64,000 bases of DNA from JAWOLE01 sp035263845. GTDB lineage: Bacteria > Acidobacteriota > Thermoanaerobaculia > UBA5066 > Gp7-AA6. Below, in pieces: positions 17,107 to 23,668 of this stretch. Numbering within the stretch: position 1 is the first letter of the stretch; each line of letters begins with the position of its first letter. The stretch covers positions 1 to 64,000 of the forward strand of contig DATFQY010000198.1 in the NCBI GenBank assembly GCA_035263845.1, in the 5' to 3' direction. A program made the translations under genes and the position numbers. Under the pieces are notes generated by a model. It was given only the letters and a program-made list of their open reading frames with translations. It searched no databases and was not told the DNA's origin.

Positions 17107-17274
17107 GTGACCGCCCTTTCCTGCTTCGGGATCGGAGTCGCGTTTGTGATCGCGGTGGGGCTGCTGGTCTTCGCGGGGATCACGATCGGCTGGCTGATTC
17201 CTCCCCGGATCCGCTGGCGCCGGCCCCGTTCGAGGGGCCCGGATTCATTGACCCCCCCGACGAGCAGAGACTAG
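17107..17274 (+). CDS. Possible 55-residue single-pass membrane protein
   Basis: A GTG-initiated frame between two divergent genes encodes MTALSCFGIGVAFVIAVG with a continuous hydrophobic stretch (residues 5-34, ending GITIGWLIPP) followed by an Arg-rich tail. The composition is that of a small inner-membrane protein with a cytoplasmic basic tail. There is no ribosome site, and the kinase promoter overlaps its 3' end, so it could equally be chance coding in GC-rich DNA. No homologous family is recognised. Confidence 0.22.
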   Translation: MTALSCFGIGVAFVIAVGLLVFAGITIGWLIPPRIRWRRPRSRGPDSLTPPTSRD

Positions 17275-17277
17275 AAT
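17248..17277 (+). promoter_or_regulatory. Sigma70-type promoter for the Ser/Thr kinase gene
   Basis: TTGACC at 17248-17253 and TAGAAT at 17272-17277 are separated by 18 bases. Transcription would start near 17284 and give a leader of about 67 bases before the kinase ATG. Confidence 0.6.
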
Positions 17278-17350
17278 CGACGCCTCTGATGCACAGGGCG
17301 ACTCTCGATCTGCGGCGCATCTGGGCTCTGGCGCCGGTTCCTTTGACCTG

Positions 17351-19582
17351 ATGGCGGAACGAGACGCCGCCGGAGCGCGGCTCGCGAAGCTCGGCCGCTA
17401 CGAGGTCCTGAGCGAGCTCGGCAAGGGCGCGATGGGCATCGTGTACCTGGCCCGCGACCCGGTCATCGGCCGGATGGTCGCGATCAAGACGATCCGCGCG
17501 TCCTCCATGGGCGACGACGACTCGGAGTCTCGCGAGTTCCGCGAGCGATTCATCCGCGAGGCCCAGACCGCCGGGATCCTGTCGCACCCCAACATCGTGA
17601 CCATCCACGACATCGGGGAGGACCCGGACACGCAGATCTCCTTCATCGCCATGGAATACATCGAGGGCAAGACCCTGAAGGGCCTCCTGATGGAGAAGGC
17701 GCCGTTTACCTCGGACCAGGTCGCGGACATGATCGCCCAGGTCGCCGAGGCGATGGACTACGCCCACCGCAAAGGGATCATCCACCGCGACATCAAGCCG
17801 GCCAACATCATCGTCACCGCCGACGAGAAGGTGAAGATCACCGACTTCGGCATCGCGAAAATCGCCTCCTCCAACCTGACGACGACCGGGCAGTTCTTAG
17901 GCACCCCCAACTACATGTCGCCGGAGCAGGTGTCGGGCTCGCCGGTGGACGGCAGGAGCGACATCTTCTCGCTGGGTGTCGTCCTCTACGAACTCCTGAC
18001 TCGGCGCAAGCCGTTCTCGGGCGAGAACCTGACAGCCATCTCCTACAAGATCGTCCACGAGGACTTCACGCCGCCCGCGGACCTTTCGAGCGAGGTCCCT
18101 CCCGAGTTCAACCCGATCGTGGGCCGCGCGATGGCCAAGGACCCCTGGAACCGCTACCAGCGGGGGAAGGATTTCGCTCTCGCCCTCCAGCAGCTCCGGG
18201 CCCACCTCGAGGAACAGAAGGCGATGGCGGACCTGGGGACCGTCATCTCCGGCGCGCCGAGCACCCCGGCGGAGCACAACGCGCCGACCGCGAAGATGGA
18301 GAACCTCGCCGCGATTGCGGCCGAGGGCGCCCGGGAGGCGGAAGCCTCAGCATCGCGGCGGCCGACCGAGGCGGCGCCGGTTCCGGGCCCTGGACCCGCG
18401 GCCGCCGAGGCAAGCGCCTCGAGGTCGAAGGCTCGCGCTCCGTCCCCGCCGCCTTCCAGTCCCGCTCCCGCTCCCACGGCAGCTCCCGCTCCCGCTTCTG
18501 CTCCGCCCAAGCCTCCGCCGCCTCCGGCTGCCCCGGCCCGCCGGACCGGCCAGCTTCCTCCCCGCCCCGACGTCGGCGGGATGCTCAAGGCCAAGCTCGC
18601 CGCCCTCAAGTCCATCGACTGGAAAAAGACCGACTGGCGCAAGGTCTCCAGGGAGCAGGTCAACCCCTACTGGTTCTGGCGCATCACGATCGGCGTGGGC
18701 GCGATCTTCCTGCTCATCGTCATCGCCCTCCTGGTGCGCAGCTCGTCCGCATCGCGTCCCTCGGTCGCCGTCAACGAGGCTCGGGTGCGGGAGGTGGCGG
18801 ACACGCGCAAAGACCTGGAGGAGGGGCGCAAGCTCCTCGCCGCGGGGAAGTACCAGGAGAGCCTCGTGCTTTTCCGCAAGGTCCTGGAGAAGGACCCCAA
18901 CAGCAACGCCGCGCGGCAGTACGTGCAGACCGCCGAGGCCGCGCTGGCAGGGAAGCAGGAGGAGGCCAAGAAGACCGCCGAAGTGGAGAAGATGGTCCAG
19001 GACGCCACCACGGCGTTCAACGAGGGCAACTACGAGGCCGCGAAGAAGCAGGCCGAGGACGTCCTCGCGCTCGACGCGAACCGCGCGGAGGCCCAGAAGA
19101 TCCGGGACGATTCGGAGGCCAAGATCGCCGAGGCCGATGCGGCGGCCAAGAAGAAGGCGAGCAAGCAGGTTGCCGCGGCCCGGAAGCCGACCGCGGTCCC
19201 GGTCAAGGCCAAGCCGGAGGCGGCGCCCACCGCCGCTCCGGCGCCCGTCCAGGCCGCTTCCGCGATCCCGATCCTGCGGCTGCTCTTCGATTCGCCCGTC
19301 TCGGAGGGGCACCTGATGGTCGCCGTCAACGACCAGATCTTGCTTCGGAAGCCTTTCTCGTTCGTCCGCAAGGAGGGTCTCTTCAAGACCGTCAAGGAGA
19401 CCGGAACCGTGGACGTCTCCATCCCGGTCCAGGCGGGAGCGCTGAACGTCAAGGTCTGGCTCTCGGGGCCCGACATCCCTGCGTCCACGTTCGCCACGAC
19501 CTCGACGCAGATGCCCGCCGGCGGCTCCCGCGTCCTCCGCGTGGACTTCTCCGGCGGCCACCTCGGCGCCCGAATCCAGTAA
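17351..19582 (+). CDS. Membrane-anchored Ser/Thr protein kinase with TPR-like extracytoplasmic domain
   Basis: Residues 17-285 form a complete Hanks-type kinase: glycine loop LGKGAMGIVYLA, VAIKTI (Lys46), HRDIKPAN (145-152), DFG (165-167), a GTPNYMSPEQ activation segment and DGRSDIFSLGVVLYELL. A 150-residue Pro/Ala-rich linker leads to one membrane helix (about 441-463, WFWRITIGVGAIFLLIVIALLV). Outside it are two TPR-like repeats (GRKLLAAGKYQESLVLFRKVL; FNEGNYEAAKKQAEDVL), a Lys/Ala-rich coiled segment and a C-terminal beta-rich domain of about 100 residues with no recognised name. There are no PASTA repeats. The layout is common in acidobacterial and myxobacterial sensor kinases. The signal and substrate are unknown. 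Confidence 0.92.
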   Translation: MAERDAAGARLAKLGRYEVLSELGKGAMGIVYLARDPVIGRMVAIKTIRASSMGDDDSESREFRERFIREAQTAGILSHPNIVTIHDIGEDPDTQISFIAMEYIEGKTLKGLLMEKAPFTSDQVADMIAQVAEAMDYAHRKGIIHRDIKPANIIVTADEKVKITDFGIAKIASSNLTTTGQFLGTPNYMSPEQVSGSPVDGRSDIFSLGVVLYELLTRRKPFSGENLTAISYKIVHEDFTPPADLSSEVPPEFNPIVGRAMAKDPWNRYQRGKDFALALQQLRAHLEEQKAMADLGTVISGAPSTPAEHNAPTAKMENLAAIAAEGAREAEASASRRPTEAAPVPGPGPAAAEASASRSKARAPSPPPSSPAPAPTAAPAPASAPPKPPPPPAAPARRTGQLPPRPDVGGMLKAKLAALKSIDWKKTDWRKVSREQVNPYWFWRITIGVGAIFLLIVIALLVRSSSASRPSVAVNEARVREVADTRKDLEEGRKLLAAGKYQESLVLFRKVLEKDPNSNAARQYVQTAEAALAGKQEEAKKTAEVEKMVQDATTAFNEGNYEAAKKQAEDVLALDANRAEAQKIRDDSEAKIAEADAAAKKKASKQVAAARKPTAVPVKAKPEAAPTAAPAPVQAASAIPILRLLFDSPVSEGHLMVAVNDQILLRKPFSFVRKEGLFKTVKETGTVDVSIPVQAGALNVKVWLSGPDIPASTFATTSTQMPAGGSRVLRVDFSGGHLGARIQ

Positions 19583-19655
19583 TCCGTCTGCTCCTCCACG
19601 CGGCGCGAAGCGGTGCGCCAAAGCGCAGATCCCGGGGAGGCGCGGAGCGACGTTT

Positions 19656-19732
19656 TGGTCGGGGCGAGTGGATTTGAACCACCGACCACTCGGTCCCGAA
19701 CCGAGTGCGCTACCAGGCTGCGCTACGCCCCG
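19656..19732 (-). tRNA. tRNA-Pro(CGG)
   Basis: The minus strand folds as a cloverleaf. The acceptor CGGGGCG pairs with CGCCCCG, the D arm contains AGCGCAGCCTGGTAGCGC, the anticodon arm is CTCGG-TTCGGGA-CCGAG with anticodon CGG, and the T arm contains GGTTCAAATCC. The discriminator is A and the 3' CCA is encoded (19656-19658). Confidence 0.95.
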
Positions 19733-19743
19733 AGGAACGGCGA

Positions 19744-19772
19744 GTTATACGCGATTTTCCGGGGCGATGCAA
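19744..19772 (-). promoter_or_regulatory. Promoter of tRNA-Pro
   Basis: On the minus strand TTGCAT (19767-19772) and TATAAC (19744-19749) are separated by exactly 17 bases, 11 bases upstream of the tRNA 5' end. Confidence 0.6.
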
Positions 19773-19788
19773 AACGTCCGACCGGAGA

Positions 19789-19815
19789 AGATCCTTCCCT
19801 GCGCTCAGGATGACA
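19789..19815. repeat. REP-like repeat (GATCCTTCGCT..CAGGATGACA family)
   Basis: The sequence AGATCCTTCCCTGCGCTCAGGATGACA is an inverted copy of the TGTCATCCTGAGCGAAGCGAAGGATCT unit that recurs at 22391, 25452, 25541 and 63756-63848. Confidence 0.6.
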
Positions 19816-19886
19816 ATGGATCCAGTTTCGGCGCGCCCCTCCCGCACCGTCGGTGGAAAAGGGGGTCGTGCTAATGTCTCGGCTCC

Positions 19887-19964
19887 GGCGGTGGAGTTCG
19901 CCACAACCGCCGCCCTGAGGGCGGCCAATGACTCCTACGAAGAGCGAAAACGTAGGAGGTTCTT
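19887..19964 (+). ncRNA. Fluoride riboswitch (crcB motif) with SD-sequestering hairpin
   Basis: The leader carries the crcB-motif consensus: GGCGGTGGAGTTCGCCA, ACAACCGCCGCCCTGAGGGCGGC and CAATGACTCCTACG. GGAGU can pair with ACUCC to close the aptamer. Directly downstream, CGTAGGAG (19951-19958), which holds the ribosome site AGGAGG, is exactly complementary to CTCCTACG (19932-19939) across an 11-base loop. The same CTCC bases are thus shared between the fluoride-bound fold and an SD-masking hairpin, giving a translational ON switch when fluoride is bound. The regulated gene is the CrcB fluoride channel, as expected for this RNA class. Confidence 0.92.
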
Positions 19965-20345
19965 GTGGCTCGGTTGTTCTGGATCTGCGTGGGAGGCGCG
20001 GCCGGTACGGCAGCGCGGTATTTCCTCGGCGGCTGGCTCCTGGGTTTGCTCGGGACCTCGTTTCCCTGGGGCACCCTGGCGGTCAATCTCCTCGGTTCCA
20101 TCTTGGTCGGGGCGGTCATGCACGTCTCGCTCGCGACCGACCTCATCGGCCCGACGCTGAGGCTTGCGCTGACGACGGGCTTCCTCGGCGGCTTCACGAC
20201 CTACTCGGCCTTCAACTACGAGACCGTCCGCTACCTGCGTGACGGGGCCTACTACCTTGGCGTCCTAAACTTCGGCGTGATGAGCCTGGCGTGCCTGCTG
20301 GGCGGTTTCCTGGGCGTGGCTCTGGCCCAGGCGTGGGTCCGCTGA
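19965..20345 (+). CDS. crcB: CrcB/Fluc fluoride channel
   Basis: This small inner-membrane protein exports fluoride as an antiparallel dimer. The 126-residue product has four hydrophobic helices with the family motifs FWICVGGAAGTAARY, PWGTLAVNLLGSILVG and TTGFLGGFTTYSAFNYE (with the conserved Phe, Thr and Ser residues of the pore). GTG at 19965 sits six bases after AGGAGG, which is the strand masked by the riboswitch hairpin. The DUF190 gene follows after 18 bases and forms the same operon. A single full-length crcB is present here; some Firmicutes carry two unequal copies. Confidence 0.96.
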   Translation: MARLFWICVGGAAGTAARYFLGGWLLGLLGTSFPWGTLAVNLLGSILVGAVMHVSLATDLIGPTLRLALTTGFLGGFTTYSAFNYETVRYLRDGAYYLGVLNFGVMSLACLLGGFLGVALAQAWVR

Positions 20346-20363
20346 CCCGGAAAGGAAACGACC

Positions 20364-20723
20364 ATGCGGGTTCTCGATGGGGAGCAGGTCCTCGCCCGGA
20401 TCTTCGTCGGGGAATCCGACAAGTGGCACCACCAGCCGCTCACGACAGCCCTTCTCGAGCGGCTTCGCCGGGAAGGTTTCGCCGGGGCGACGGTCTTCCA
20501 GGGGATCGCCGGGTTCGGCGCGAGGAGCGTCCTGCACACGACGCACATCCTGCGGCTCTCCGAGGACCTGCCGATCGTCATCGAGGTGGTGGACACGCAG
20601 GAACGGATCGAGCGGCTTCTCGTCCTGCTCGACGAGATGGTCCCCGAGGGCCTCGTGACGCTGGAGAAGGCGCGGGTCGTCAAGTACTCGCCGGGAAACC
20701 GGCCGGTCGATTCCGGCGGTTAG
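20364..20723 (+). CDS. DUF190 family protein (CrcB-associated)
   Basis: The 119-residue protein matches DUF190, a small PII-like fold. Recognisable stretches are LARIFVGESDKWHHQPLTTALLERLRREGFAGATVFQGIAGFG and HILRLSEDLPIVIEVVDTQERIERLL. DUF190 genes are commonly beside or fused to crcB, so it is likely an accessory or regulator of fluoride export. It may bind a small ligand, as PII-like proteins do, but that is an inference. AAAGGA lies eight bases before the ATG. Its stop overlaps, on the opposite strand, the stop of a degraded SLH/propeller fragment. Confidence 0.88.
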   Translation: MRVLDGEQVLARIFVGESDKWHHQPLTTALLERLRREGFAGATVFQGIAGFGARSVLHTTHILRLSEDLPIVIEVVDTQERIERLLVLLDEMVPEGLVTLEKARVVKYSPGNRPVDSGG

Positions 20724-20905
20724 AAGCGGGCCAGCTCCCCGTCGTTGAAGAGCGAGATCCAGAAGCTCGCACCGTCGCTGCAGGCGCCGAAGGGGAAGCT
20801 CCCCGGCGGGGCGGCGACGAAGCCGCTGGGAGAGAGGTCCGCGGCATTCCAGAGGGAGAGGGTGCCCGAGCTGGAGAAGTTCCTGACGAGGATGTGACCT
20901 CTCGG
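20720..20905 (-). pseudogene. C-terminal fragment of an SLH/beta-propeller protein
   Basis: The minus strand encodes RGHILVRNFSSSGTLSLWN, AADLSPSGFVAAPPG, FGACSDGASFWISLF and NDGELARF before TAA. This aligns with the last 60 residues of the intact family members (for example SFWKAADLTPLGSVATG and FWVTYNTSNQLARF in the 13725 gene). No start codon is attached, and a stop (TAG) occurs at 20927-20929 on the same strand. Everything upstream of the last propeller blade is gone, replaced by the leader of the divergent secreted-protein gene. It was missed by ORF length alone. Confidence 0.75.
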
Positions 20906-20939
20906 GTGTTGTGATACCTTGAAACACTACTCCACCAAC

Positions 20940-22364
20940 ATGCCACTCTCCCAGAAGATCCTGATCGCGCTGGCGATTGCGGCGCTCGGCCTACTCTCGG
21001 CCGCCTCGCAGAGCGAGCTCGTCTCGTGCGGACGCAACGTGCTGTCCAACGGACAATTCGACTCCGCAATCACCTCCTGGCCTCAGGCGGCCTTGTTCGG
21101 ATTCGCGACCTGGAGCAACCAGGACTTCAGCGGATCGCCCTCCTCGGGCGCGCTCCACCTCGTCAACGACTCGGCCATCGACGGCCAGAACGTCAGCGTG
21201 GCGCAGTGCCAGTCCATCCTCGCGGGCAGCTCCTACGAGCTCGCCGCGAAGGTGTCGCCCCTGAACTACTGCTGCTCGGTCAAGGGCGGCCTGACCCAGG
21301 GGATCGACCAGGTCCTCCACACCGGATCGATTTACGTGCTGCTGAACTTCTACACGAAGCCCTCCTGCTCCGGCACGCCGCTGGCGGACTTCGTGAGGCT
21401 GGACGCGCAGGGGCGAAACGTCTGGCAGGCGCTCTCCCAGACCTTCAAGTCGCCGGCTACCGCAGTCAGCGTCCGGGCGACGCTCGGGGTCTTCAAGGTG
21501 GAGAAGGCCGACACGCTGGAGGCCCTTTTCGACGACGTTTCGCTGGACCTGACGGGGGCCGCGACTTTGGGAGACGACAGCCTTTGCCTCTCGGACGGGC
21601 GTTTCGACGTCCAGGCCAACTGGATGACCCGCGATGGCGCGACTGGATCGGCCCACCCGCTGCGGCTGACCTCCGACACGGGCTACTTCTGGTTCTTCGA
21701 TCCGAACAATGTCGAGATGATCGTGAAGGTCCTGAACGGCTGCCCGCTGAACTCCCGGTTCTGGGCCTTCGCCGGCGGGTTGACCGACGTCCAGGTCCAG
21801 ATGAGCGTGACCGACACGGCTACGGGCGCGGTGCGGAACTATTCGAACCCGCAGGGCACCGCTTTCGTCCCGATCCAGGATGCCGCGGCGTTCCAGGGGT
21901 GCACGGCGGTGAGCGGGGGCGGCGAACAGTCGGCGGCGCCGGCGGGCAAACCGGCGGCGATCGAGAAAACGGAGCGTCCGGCGGCGACGTTCCGGCCAGC
22001 GGAGCGGCTTTCTCCCTGCGTGCCTTTCGGCGGGACGTTATGCCTGAACAAGAGCCGCTTCGCGGTGACGACGCACTGGACGACGGCACAGGGGCAATCG
22101 GGCGATGGGGTCGCGGTGCAGCTGACGCCGGATACCGGCTACTTCTGGTTCTTCAGCCAGAACAACGTGGAGATGGTCGTCAAGGTGCTCGACGGGTGCG
22201 GGGTGACCGGGGATTTCTGGGTGTTCGCGGGCGGATTGACGAACGTCCAGGTCGAGATGACGGTCACCGACACGCAGACCGGGGCGGTGAAGACCTACGT
22301 GAATCCCCAGGGGACGGCGTTGCTGCCGATCCAGGACACGCTCGCGTTTCCCGGGTGTAACTGA
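20940..22364 (+). CDS. Secreted protein: CBM-like domain plus two GYFWFF-type domains
   Basis: The signal peptide is MPLSQKILIALAIAALGLLSAA. Residues 30-205 resemble a carbohydrate-binding jelly roll (NVLSNGQFDSAITSW, QTFKSPATAVSVRATLGVF, LEALFDDVSLDL). Two tandem copies of a domain of about 105 residues follow. Each has LCL..xRFxV at its start, then TGYFWFFxxNNVEM.VKVL.GC, FW.FAGGLT.VQV.M.VTDT.TGAV, YxNPQGTA and PIQD..AF.GC at its end. The same domain occurs twice at the end of the 59829 protein, and I know no name for it. ATG 20940 is preferred over TTG 20919 because it places the signal peptide at the very N-terminus; neither has a clear ribosome site. Function is unknown; surface sugar binding is possible. 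Confidence 0.8.
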   Translation: MPLSQKILIALAIAALGLLSAASQSELVSCGRNVLSNGQFDSAITSWPQAALFGFATWSNQDFSGSPSSGALHLVNDSAIDGQNVSVAQCQSILAGSSYELAAKVSPLNYCCSVKGGLTQGIDQVLHTGSIYVLLNFYTKPSCSGTPLADFVRLDAQGRNVWQALSQTFKSPATAVSVRATLGVFKVEKADTLEALFDDVSLDLTGAATLGDDSLCLSDGRFDVQANWMTRDGATGSAHPLRLTSDTGYFWFFDPNNVEMIVKVLNGCPLNSRFWAFAGGLTDVQVQMSVTDTATGAVRNYSNPQGTAFVPIQDAAAFQGCTAVSGGGEQSAAPAGKPAAIEKTERPAATFRPAERLSPCVPFGGTLCLNKSRFAVTTHWTTAQGQSGDGVAVQLTPDTGYFWFFSQNNVEMVVKVLDGCGVTGDFWVFAGGLTNVQVEMTVTDTQTGAVKTYVNPQGTALLPIQDTLAFPGCN

Positions 22365-22395
22365 CAGCGGCAGAGCGCCAGCTCCGCCGCTGTCA
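22362..22395. terminator. Perfect 10-bp hairpin at the stop codon (possible terminator or REP part)
   Basis: TGACAGCGGC (starting with the stop codon TGA) and GCCGCTGTCA pair perfectly around a 14-base loop. No U-run follows, so it may slow exonucleases or form part of the adjacent REP-like repeat rather than terminate by itself. Confidence 0.4.
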
Positions 22396-22425
22396 TCCTG
22401 AGGAAAGCAAGCGAGCGAAGGATCT
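22391..22425. repeat. REP-like repeat TGTCATCCTGAG..GCGAAGGATCT
   Basis: This copy has an internal insertion (AGGAAAGCAAGCGAGC) relative to the TGTCATCCTGAGCGAAGCGAAGGATCT consensus of the other copies in the window. Confidence 0.6.
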
Positions 22426-22474
22426 TTTCGGTTAACGCCGCGTTATCGCTTCTCCGATAGGGCCACCACCGGGC

Positions 22475-22494
22475 GGGAGGGGCAAGCCCCTCCC
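22475..22494. repeat. GC-rich palindrome GGGAGGGGC-AA-GCCCCTCCC
   Basis: A perfect nine-base inverted repeat with a two-base centre lies between two convergent genes. It resembles a widespread GTAGGGG..GGGGCTTGCCCC intergenic palindrome type, and can also act as a bidirectional terminator-like hairpin, though no U-tract is seen. Confidence 0.5.
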
Positions 22495-22524
22495 CTACGG
22501 CACGAAACCGAGCAGCTCGAACGT

Positions 22525-23112
22525 TTAGTGCGTCGTAGCGCGGCGCGTGACTCCCACCTCGTAGAGGTCCGAGCCCTTCTGGACGAGGCTCGCGAGAACC
22601 TCAGCGTAGAAGTGGCACATCGGGTGAAGCGTCTCGATCTTTCCGCCGCTCAAGGCGTCGCAGTGGGCCTTGCAGTCCTTGCCGACGAACCAGCGGTCGA
22701 AGTCGAGATCCAGGAGAGGCTTGACCCACGGATACGTTTCCTCGGTGCACTCGACGACGCTGGCGCCGCGGACGGACCCCTTCGGGTCGACGCCGACGGC
22801 GACCTCGACCGGACCATGGATCGTGAAATCCGTGACGAAGATGACGGCGCCGAGGAGCTTGCCGTCCTCCGACCGGCCCAGGTAGAAGCGGTAGAAGTCC
22901 TCGTTGGGCGTCCAGTTCCATTCCTTCGCGATGGTTTTCTTCTCCGCCGGGGTCAGGCGCACCTCCAGGACGGAGAACTTCTTCGCCCCGGAGAGAAGGC
23001 GCGTGACGGCGTCCCGCTCAGAGAGCAGGATCACGGGCGGGGTGATGTGCGCCAGGAGCATGGCCGGGATGGCGAGGCCGGCGGCCAGCAGGGCGGTTCG
23101 GAAGCGGTTCAT
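22525..23112 (-). CDS. Periplasmic FMN_bind-like protein with extra Cys/His
   Basis: The 195-residue protein has a signal peptide (MNRFRTALLAAGLAIPAMLLAH). The core FYLGRSEDGKLLGAVIFV, HGPVEVAVGVDPKGSVRGASVVECTEETYPWVKPL resembles the FMN_bind fold of RnfG/NosR-type proteins. The usual flavinylation stretch (SGAT) is absent; the corresponding region reads SGGKIETLHPMCHFYAEV. Four cysteines (ECTEE, DCKAHC, PMCHF) with neighbouring histidines could bind metal or form disulphides. The start is set by the ATGA overlap with the upstream membrane-protein gene and by GGAGAGG upstream. It is the last gene of a five-gene minus-strand envelope locus. Exact function is unknown. Confidence 0.65.
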   Translation of the reverse strand: MNRFRTALLAAGLAIPAMLLAHITPPVILLSERDAVTRLLSGAKKFSVLEVRLTPAEKKTIAKEWNWTPNEDFYRFYLGRSEDGKLLGAVIFVTDFTIHGPVEVAVGVDPKGSVRGASVVECTEETYPWVKPLLDLDFDRWFVGKDCKAHCDALSGGKIETLHPMCHFYAEVLASLVQKGSDLYEVGVTRRATTH

Positions 23113-23657
23113 GGAATCCTCTCCTTTCGGAACCACAGTTCGTAGAGCGAGATTCCGGCGATCAGGCAGTAACCGAGGGCGAAGAGCGAGCCTCCCGCGA
23201 CGACGAGGAAGGCGAGCGAGGCGGACGCGAAGCGGGTCAGCCACATCCCCCCGATGTCCACGAAGGTCCCCACGAACGGAAGGGCGAGGATCAAGGATTT
23301 TCGCCCTTCCGGAAGGGCCGAGAACAGAAACACGAGGCCCAGCAGTCCCGAGATCAGCGTCTGGCCGAAGAGGTGCGTGTGGCTCGTCTGGATCAGCAGC
23401 GGTGTGCGGATCCAGACCTTCGCCGCATTGCTGATCTCGCCGATGTCGATCTCCCGCTCGGCGGACATCTCGCCGTGCCCCATGTGCGTCATCGGCATCT
23501 CCGGAGCGAGGCTCGAGCGCACCGCGGCGGGCGAGACGCCCACGGCCGTCGCCGCCTGGGTCGCGGCGGCGATCGCCCCGAGGCCGATTCCCGCGATGTA
23601 GAGGGTGCAGTAGACCTTGGCGCTGACCGGCAAACGCGAAAGCGTCCATCCAAACAC
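23109..23657 (-). CDS. Polytopic membrane protein with His/Met-rich loop
   Basis: The 182-residue protein has about four hydrophobic helices: VYCTLYIAGIGLGAIAAAT, LFGQTLISGLLGLVFLFSAL, SLILALPFVGTFVDIGGMW and LAFLVVAGGSLFALGYCLIAGI. Between helices 1 and 2 is a polar loop containing EMPMTHMGHGEMSAE, the sort of Met/His cluster that often binds copper or other soft metals. GTG 23657 is chosen because AGGAGG lies seven bases upstream; the longer open frame is non-coding. It sits between the porin gene (12-base gap) and the FMN_bind-like gene (ATGA overlap). I do not recognise a named family. Confidence 0.72.
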   Translation of the reverse strand: MFGWTLSRLPVSAKVYCTLYIAGIGLGAIAAATQAATAVGVSPAAVRSSLAPEMPMTHMGHGEMSAEREIDIGEISNAAKVWIRTPLLIQTSHTHLFGQTLISGLLGLVFLFSALPEGRKSLILALPFVGTFVDIGGMWLTRFASASLAFLVVAGGSLFALGYCLIAGISLYELWFRKERIP

Positions 23658-23668
23658 GGCGTGTCCTC

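Noticed and set aside
22362..22395. Strong intrinsic terminator after the CBM/GYFWFF gene
   Set aside because: The stem is perfect but no U-run follows and it merges with a REP-like repeat, so it was listed only with low confidence.
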